This document shows, piece by piece, positions 57,555 to 64,000 of a stretch of 64,000 bases of DNA (positions within the stretch are counted from its first letter, which is position 1; each line of letters starts with the position of its first letter). The translations under genes were made by a program, and so were the position numbers. The stretch is from NCBI GenBank assembly GCA_008828725.1, contig MEHQ01002955.1:98549-162548 (forward strand), written 5' to 3'. A model generated the notes under the pieces. That model was not told where the DNA came from. It saw nothing but the letters and a program-made list of their open reading frames with translations, and did no database searches. The stretch is from Saccharina japonica. Its lineage: Eukaryota > Sar > Phaeophyceae > Laminariales > Laminariaceae.

Positions 57555-57768
57555 GAGCACACCAGACGTCTAGGTGTGGGTATGACTACCGCGTCATGCT
57601 CCATACTGATGGAAGCACGAACAATTTCAAGTTTCGGTTGGAGTCGTACAGCACGGATGAGGGCGCCGCTGTTGGGGCGTGGGTGGAGGTAGGGCAACAT
57701 GAGGGGGTGAGGAGGTCGGGGCTGGCGCTGACTCCGAATGTCCGCAACGCGGAGCTTGCAGCTCAGGT
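57555..57768 (+). CDS. possible internal exon, product unknown
   Basis: Between CACGTACCAG and GCAGCTCAG/GTGGGA a + frame of about 70 codons is open, GC-rich in third positions and balanced in composition (RCGYDYRVMLHTDGSTNNF, then FRLESYSTDEG, VGAWVEVGQHEG). The exact 5' boundary depends on use of the CAG inside a TACCAGGTA site. If not spliced it continues to TGA at 57781. No domain recognised and no other exon found nearby, so it may be a stranded piece of a gene. Confidence 0.35.
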
Positions 57769-57927
57769 GGGAGCGAGTTGATCCGCGTAGTGTTTGTTTA
57801 TACTTGGTAGACGTAGAGTGTATGACAGGCTTCATTGAGGGTCAGGTTTGTTGATCGGGGAGGTCAAGAGAGTACCCTCATATCCAAGGTATTACAGTGT
57901 GTGTGTGCGTGTGTGTGTGTGTGTGTG

Positions 57928-58448
57928 TTCTTTACATTAAACCTTCCTTTCTACCCGTCGACATCCAGCACACCCAGTGTCCGTGCCGATTCATCATCCT
58001 AAAAAGGTACCAGTTCTGTGGTCACAAAACTACGACACAGAGATACTACACTCAGTGCAGTAAGCAGAGCAGACCATGCAATGCCATATGCGACAGGCAA
58101 GACCTACCCTGCTAGCAATCCAGGTGCATGCAAGAGAAAAAAAAGAGAAAAGAAAGAAAAAAGCGAAAAGGAAAAATAATAGAAAGTAAACATACTGAAG
58201 CAAATCAACAATCAAGCAACCAAACAAAAGCATGACAAAATGAAAAGAAAAAAAAAAAAAAAAAATGTCGTGCTTCTCCCAGATGAGATGCGACATCTAG
58301 TTAAAAGAAACCAAATGAAATGAAATGAACCGAAAAAAAAAAAAAAAAAAACAGTGCCAACAAAGCAAGACTAAGAACGACAGGAAAAGACAGGCAGCCA
58401 GAGCACACCAAAAGTACCTTCCAGCCAGCTGAGGCAGGTTTGTGCCCT
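57928..58448 (-). repeat. Family B, truncated - copy
   Basis: Almost identical to 54925-55437 (one substitution in the first 170 bp of the block, plus poly-A length), then stops at GTTTGTGCCCTTA where the longer copy continues. Confidence 0.85.
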
Positions 58449-58734
58449 TATTAGACATATATAAAACTGATAAAATATCGACATATACGAAGTTTTTGAA
58501 TGAAATATCGGCATATCCAGTTTTATACCATCGTCAGATAGGGCGATATTATCGCCATAAATCGGGTTGGTGGGAAATGCCACCAAGTCGATTTTTATTA
58601 TTCTGTATCTTGAGCAAAACGTTGGAATTCGTGGAATTAATTGAGCAAAAAGTTGGACCGTGGGTGAACGGCGATCAGAAAAATGGGCACACGAGCTGAA
58701 CTTCTAGAGCTTGCACACCTATCGTCAATGTTTG

Positions 58735-59700
58735 ACATTATTGCGATTTCCCGCGGTGTCCCGTGGGAATTCCCGTGGTGTCCCACGGGAGCCCATAGGC
58801 ACCCAATGTTGTATCGCACAAGCATTTTATTATACGCGATTGTGAAATACATTGAACGTGCTTGTGACTGTCCCGCGGTTTCCCGCGGTGTCCCGCGGTT
58901 TCCCGCGGTTTAGGGTTAGGGTTAGGGTTAGGGTTAGGGGTAGGGGTAGGGTTAGAATCGCATGGTGTCCCGCGGTTTCCCGCGGTGTCCCGCGGTTTTC
59001 CCTTGGTGTCCCACGGGAGCCCATAGGCACCCAATGTTGTATCGCACAAGCATTTTANTATACGCGATTGTGAAATAAATTGAACGTGCTTGTGACTGTC
59101 CCGCGGTTTCCCGCGGTGTCCCGCGGTTTCCCGCGGTTTCCCGCGGTTTAGGGTTAGGGTTAGGGTTAGGGTTAGAATCGCATGGTGTCCCGCGGTTTCC
59201 CGCGGTGTCCCGCGGTTTCCCGCGGTTTAGGGTTAGGGTTAGGGTTAGGGTTAGGGTTAGAATCGCATGGTGTCCCGCGGTTTCCCGCGGTGTCCCGCGG
59301 TTTCCCGCGGTTTAGGGTTAGGGTTAGGGTTAGGGTTAGAATCGCCGAACCGCGCCGCATTGAATCACACAGTAAGTAATTCGAAATGGATGAATAACAA
59401 AGACAGCGGTGTGGTGCCATGGGAACGTCCCGGGGGCGAGTCCCGCGCGGGAAATCCAACGGGAAGCCACGGGCGAATCCCGCGCGGGAAATCCCACGGG
59501 AAGCCACGGGCGGTACCACGACATACCGTGGGGCCCCGCGGGGTGCCGTGGTGTCCCGCGGTAGCCCACAGCTTGATTTTCAGATTCGCGTGGGCTGCCA
59601 CGGTGTCCCACGGGAATGCCCGCGGGACACCGCGGGGGTTCCCGTGGGAAACCACGGCAGCCCACGGGAGCCCGCGGGAATTCCCATGGGACACCGGGGA
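58735..59700 (+). repeat. CCCGCGG word array with four TTAGGG tracts
   Basis: Ten-base words TCCCGCGGTT and TCCCGCGGTG in rows, and CCCACGGGA-type palindromes at the edges. TTAGGG tracts lie at about 58909-58953, 59147-59173, 59226-59259 and 59310-59338, each followed by AGAATCGC. A block of about 120 bp (GGAGCCCATAGGCACCC to GTGCTTGTGACTG) is repeated at 58785 and 59017. Flanks are a direct repeat: ATCAGAAAAATGGGC at 58676 and 59752, continuing about 50 bp. Open frames here come from the repeats. Confidence 0.85.
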
Positions 59701-60160
59701 AAAACACAATAGTGTGCACCACCCCATCGTGCGTGCCTGCGGTTTTCCGCAATCAGAAAAATGGGCGCACGAGCTGAGCGTCTAGAGCTAGCAAACACAT
59801 CGTGCGTGCCTGCGGTAGTCCACTGCTCTGTACCTCCAGCCCGGCAACATGGACAGCGGTAACAGCAGCGACCGCGAGCTTTTTGCGAAGACAGGGCAGG
59901 CGGTCGAGCTATAATTTTCGTTGATGTTTTCACTCCTCCTGCAGCCTGCCTCTTGTAAAATATTTTTTCAAGTAGTTTGTCTGCTGCTGTTTTGGCTTCC
60001 TGCTGTAGATACCAAACACTCGGTCCTTTTGAATATTTCCCTCCTCGGTCTGCCGCCGCCGCTGTAAATACTGGTGCTGTGTGGCTGTCCTGAGTGCTCC
60101 ATCTGTGCCGGCAACCCGTCGCTCTGGTCCTCCTGCGTAAATTGTGACGGCCACTTCGCA
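59701..60160. other. right flank of the word array; first unit of a diverged duplication
   Basis: 59935-60165 (TGCAGCCTGCCTCTTG, GTCTGCTGCTGTTTTGGC, GAATATTTCCCTCCTCGG, CCATCTGTGCCGGC) is repeated, diverged, at 60280-60500. No gene. Confidence 0.4.
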
Positions 60161-61190
60161 GGGTATATATACGGTGTGCGGTAGGCGCTGTCTACGAGTA
60201 TAGTTACTCCTGTTGAGCTACAGTAGTACCAGGTATGTTTTTTTGTTGTTTTTTTTGTTAATTATCTGACTCCTGTGAAACCAACAGTTTACTATTTCCA
60301 AGTACATTGTCTGCTGTTTTGGCGCGTAGATACGAAAGACTCAAATCACTTTGAATATTCCCCTCGTCGGGCTGCGTCCGCGCCGCCGCCGCCGCCGTAA
60401 GTACTTATTATGTTACTCGGCTACTGTCCTCCTTAGTGCCCCATCTGTGCCGTCGAGCTCTTTTCCTCCAGCCCTCCTGCGCACTCTGCGATGACGACCA
60501 AATTAATAGAGTACACAGTTGCTGTTGTACGGCAGTCTAACGAGAGAAGCAGCTGCAGCCACGGTCTCTTGCCCGGACCGTGTGCCGTGTGACCTTGGCT
60601 GTGTGTGCTGCGTGCTGTGTCGTGTTCCGTGTTTGATCTCGGCGGGGCTGTCATATTAAAAAATTAAAAAAACAACAGCTGTGAGCTCGAGGATTTCGTC
60701 GAAACTCATCTTTGCTAGCTGAGTGTAATACTTCGATCGCGCGTACTTACGGATTTTATATGTCCTCATGTAGGATGTACATCCCGTATGAGGGGGACAC
60801 AATCTGAGGCTGTAGAATTCAGGAAGTGTGTGTCTATTTGTGGGGGAAGGAAAAATTAAATTAAATTAAAATTAAAATTAAACAGTCTGAAATAAACGTA
60901 CCAGGTATACTATAGTGTTCCGACGAGTTTACGTGATAGAGGGGTTCTACTATTTGTAGCCATGTATGGTATATAAGAAGAGGTGTGTGAGGACAGGTTA
61001 TGGAGTACAACTTAAAAGCACCCGGATGAATTTTTAATTAATGAGTGATTTGGGTTTTTTATAGTGTGCATTATTTATTTGTACCTATAAGGTATGTTTA
61101 GTGGCAATTAGTAAGAACAACAATGTTTTATCCTTTATAATTGTTAAAGGGGGGGGCAGGGGGGGGAGACATATACATACAAGGGTATAT
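60161..61190. other. second unit of the duplication; no gene recognised
   Basis: 60280-60500 mirrors the previous unit in the same orientation (GTCTGCTGTTTTGGCGCG, GAATATTCCCCTCGTCGG, CCATCTGTGCCGTCG). It includes (GCC)n followed by GTAAGT at 60411, which looks like a donor site, but no exon could be built. TACCAGGTA at 60227 and 60899. Confidence 0.35.
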
Positions 61191-61194
61191 ACAG

Positions 61195-61351
61195 CAGCAG
61201 CAGCAGCAGCAGCAGTGGAAACATTTAAAACTCGTATAATATAATTTCCTCAGTTTATATATATATATTGTATACCAATGCAACGAGCACCTGGTACATC
61301 AAGTTACATATAAAATCGCTTGACATATACCTGGTATACACCACCACCAGT

Positions 61352-61384
<33 letters not shown>

Positions 61385-61400
61385 AGCAGCAGCAGCAGCA
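61195..61400 (+). repeat. (CAG)n microsatellites
   Basis: 61195-61215 and 61348-61400 are CAG runs, the second with AAC and AGAAG variants. They lead into the tandem array. Confidence 0.9.
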
Positions 61401-62240
61401 GGACACACCATCACCAGACCACAGGAACAAGACCCCACCAACGCCCATCAGCCACTACGAGCAACAACAGCTTCCAGTGCTCCTTCGGCTGGAGGGGCGG
61501 GGGTGGCGGTGGTGGTGGTGGTCCGGGTTGCTTCTTTTGTTGCNGGTACAAATCTGGACTGTTCTCGAGAGACGACGGCGCAAGGCAAGCCACCATCACC
61601 GCCGTCACCACCCCACCATCACCAGACCACGGGGACAAGACCCCACCAACGCCCACCAGCTACTACGAGCAACAACAGCTTCCAGTGCTCCTTCGGCTGG
61701 TGGGGCGGGGGTGGTGGTGGTCGTCGCAGTGGTGGTGGTGGTGGTGGTGGTGTTCGGTGGTTGCTTGTTTTGTTGCAGGTACAAATCTGGACTGTTCTCG
61801 AGAGACGACACTGTTCTCGAGAGACGACAGCGCAAGGCAAGCCACCATCACCGCCGTCACCATCTCACCATCACCAGACCACGGGAACAAGACCCCACCA
61901 ACGCCCACCAGCTACTACGAGCAACAACAGCTTCCAGTGCTCCTTCGGCTGGTGGGTGGTGGTAGTGGTGGGGCTTGGTGGCGGTGGTCCGGGTTGCTTC
62001 TTTTGTTGCAGGTACAAATCTGGACTGTTCTCGAGAGACGACGGCGCAAGGCAAGCCACCATCACCGCCGTCACCACCCCACCATCACCAGACCACGGGG
62101 ACAAGACCCCACCAACGCCCACCAGCTGAGCAACAACAGCTTCCAGTGCTCCTTCGGCTTTTGGGGCGGGGGTGGCGGTGGTGGTCGTAGTGGTGGTGGT
62201 GGTGGTGGTGGTGGTGGTGGTGGTGGTGTTCGGTGGTTTG
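61401..62240 (+). repeat. 233 bp tandem array, about 4 units
   Basis: GGTACAAATCTGGACTGTTC recurs at 61545, 61778 and 62011, exactly 233 bp apart. Each unit has (GGT)n, CTTTTGTTGCAGG, GAGAGACGACGGCGCAAGGC, CACCATCACCAGACCACGG and AGCAACAACAGCTTCC. The second unit has an extra 25 bp duplication. All three + frames are largely open across the array because stops are rare in the unit. Products would be low-complexity (H/T/P-rich or S/Q-rich). Coding status is undecided. Confidence 0.85.
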
Positions 62241-62666
62241 TGATCGTTTTCGTGAGCATCAACCCCGGTAGCTTGCGCGGAGGGTCGTTCTCGAGAGAGG
62301 CATTGTTTCAGAACTCGTTCTGTTTTATTGTCTTTCTGTTGGCGCTATTATGACAGTCACTACCGCGTAGCTCTCCGATCTCGGCACGGCTTTCGACACG
62401 AGCAGCACAGGACGGTCGGCACAAATAGCGGGCCTCTATCAGTCCCGAGCGTGTCTGAATCGGTTGAGTGTACGCGTTGCGCGCCAAAAAAAAGCAAAGC
62501 GAACGAGGGACGTGCAGACAAACCTCAATAATAAGCAATCCAGTAAATAAAGGCACGCTGTGGCAGCTTTCAGAACTGTTTTTTGTCCGTTTGTGTCCTT
62601 TCGCGAGCAGGGGTACAGCCCCACGGGCAGACACCCAAGCCGTTATGAAGAGCATATAAAGAGCAT

Positions 62667-62707
62667 ATATTGATGCTCGAAGGCCTGCGGCCTTCTCGCA
62701 TCAATAT
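62667..62707. other. strong hairpin, 17 of 19 pairs, TGC loop
   Basis: ATATTGATGCTCGAAGGCC, loop TGC, then GGCCTTCTCGCATCAATAT. The paired stem has only a two-base internal mismatch. No adjacent gene, so a terminator role has no support. It resembles the hairpins at 11.1-11.5 kb in having a TGC loop. Confidence 0.8.
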
Positions 62708-62849
62708 CTCCTCATTACAAGAACGGTGGAATGAGGAGCGTGACAGACGCCTTCAAGTGGTCAAACTCCTAACTGCATTAAGCTACTGCGTTGGCGGTCT
62801 CTTCTCTTTTTGCTGTGTTCCTGCAATTAATTGTCATTGATGGGATCGT

Positions 62850-63340
62850 TTTTTATTCTAAGCGATTTGGGTCAGCACATAAACCTTTTTTTACTGACCG
62901 GCAGGTAATTGATGGGTGTGCGTGGTGGGTGAGAGATTTACTGGGTTGGTCGGTTGGTCCCTCGGCTGGTAGTCCCACAATCACCAACACCACCCACCAA
63001 CATTTACTGTTAATTAAGCGATGCGTGTCAGCGCAAAAACCTTGTACGAGTACAGAGAAAAATGTACCAGTAAACAAATACATCTGAATCATTTCATAAT
63101 TCGTTTTTGTTGTATGATCTTTTTGCTCGTATTTTGTAAAATCTGTATCAGGTATCAGGTCGGTTGGTCCCTGGGCTGGTAGTCCTACAATCACCAACAC
63201 CACCCACCAACATTTATTGTTAAGCGATGCGTGTCAGCGCAAAAACCTTGTACAGAGAAAAATGCAAACTAAGAAATCTGAATCATTTCAGAATTCGTTT
63301 TTATTTGTATTGTCTTTTTGCTCGTATTGCTTTCTTATTA
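62850..63340 (+). repeat. tandem duplication of about 215 bp
   Basis: GTCGGTTGGTCCCTCGGCTGG at 62948 and GTCGGTTGGTCCCTGGGCTGG at 63160 start units that continue through CAATCACCAACACCACCCACC, GCGATGCGTGTCAGCGC and GAATCATTTCA to CTTTTTGCTCGTATT. A weaker partial unit precedes them. Non-coding. Confidence 0.75.
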
Positions 63341-64000
63341 GCCTGTTCCTTCAGCCTGGCTTTCTTATTAGCCTGTTTCTATATAGGTGTCCCTTACTGT
63401 ACCAGGTAATCAGCAGCAGAATTCAATTGGGACTGCGACAAAAAAAAAAAAATGCTGGTGCTGCTGTACGAGTTGCGGTAACTGTAAACGAAACGATGCG
63501 GCGCAATTATTTTAGTCCTAGGGGATGCTCACTCGAAAAAAAAAACGCCTATTGACAAAAATCTAGAAACCTATGAAAAAAGTATTGCGGCCAGAGGAGC
63601 AACCAGGCCAGGCAACAAAGCATGCAAGAGCTCGCCGAGGAGGACTTAAACAGCACGCGAGCGAAGGGGGCAGCTTTGAACAGGTGGGTGAGCCAACTAC
63701 TACGCAGGAAAAAATGCAATCGGTTGCAGTATCACATTGAAATCGCAACACGCTCGGACACAAGCATCTCTGAGATGTGATACCCGGCCGTGTTTGTCCT
63801 TCAGTACAAGCACTCACGGAACTGCTCTGCTGTCTGCTGCTGCGTGCTGCATCGCCGTGGTCCACGAGTGGGCACGACAGTCGTCTGCTGATCTCTGTTA
63901 TGTGAGCTCTCGTGGGTTGCCATCATGTGTGTAGACTGGCCCACGCCGCAGCACTTTGTAGCACTTACCGGTTTGAACAAGTTGTATCTCGTGTATCATA
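63341..64000. other. no gene recognised
   Basis: TACCAGGTA at 63400. Short frames on both strands; the region is cut by the window edge. Confidence 0.35.

Noticed and set aside
58852-59785. Open frames with VSRGFPR and GLGLGLG repeats
   Set aside because: They are direct translations of CCCGCGG words and TTAGGG repeats in both orientations, so they are not genes.

Overview
This is nuclear eukaryotic DNA, most consistent with a brown alga or a close stramenopile relative. The best taxonomic clue is a degenerate EsV-1-7-type cysteine/histidine repeat gene at 42.1-43.4 kb, a family that is strongly expanded in brown algae. Other clues are long repeat-filled introns, TTAGGG-type telomere-like tracts inside the sequence, and no operon-like gene packing. 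The window is gene-poor and crowded with repeats. No rRNA gene, intact tRNA gene, complete transposase or reverse transcriptase could be recognised.

The main coding content is a three-copy family of one unrecognised gene. An N-terminal helical and acidic exon is followed, after a 4.7-11.3 kb intron, by a conserved C-terminal exon. Copy 1 is on + (5793-6158 and 17489-17947). Copy 2 is on - (36275-35898 and 25787-25320; exon 1 has one in-frame stop). Copy 3 is on - (acidic exon 52999-52874 and 48205-47684; its first exon was not found). All three acidic exons end at GAAGAG followed by GT. All three C-terminal exons start after CAG. Every junction is phase 0. The introns are filled with mobile elements.

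Region by region: 0.5-1.5 kb holds nested foldback elements; 2-4 kb is G-rich with a MITE; 7.3-10.6 kb holds a nearly identical 1.4 kb direct duplication, with an N at the start of the second copy; 11.1-11.5 kb is a cluster of tiny GC hairpins; 15.3-16.3 and 48.8-51.9 kb are arrays of the same roughly 174 bp satellite; 16.6-17.1, 36.6-37.1 and 46.6-47.1 kb show insertions of one element into another; 29.6-34.2 and 54.7-58.4 kb are dominated by an interspersed repeat called here Family B; 30.2-31.4 kb is a 1.2 kb palindrome; 53.2-57.2 kb carries two LTR-like fossils; 58.7-59.7 kb is a GC-word array with telomere-like tracts; 61.4-62.3 kb is a 233 bp tandem array.

Two window-wide signals are not explained by any feature class I know. 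One is the palindromic 9-mer TACCWGGTA, found 18 times where about 0.5 is expected. The other is a set of loci built from short self-complementary words, several with a (TTAGGG)n core.
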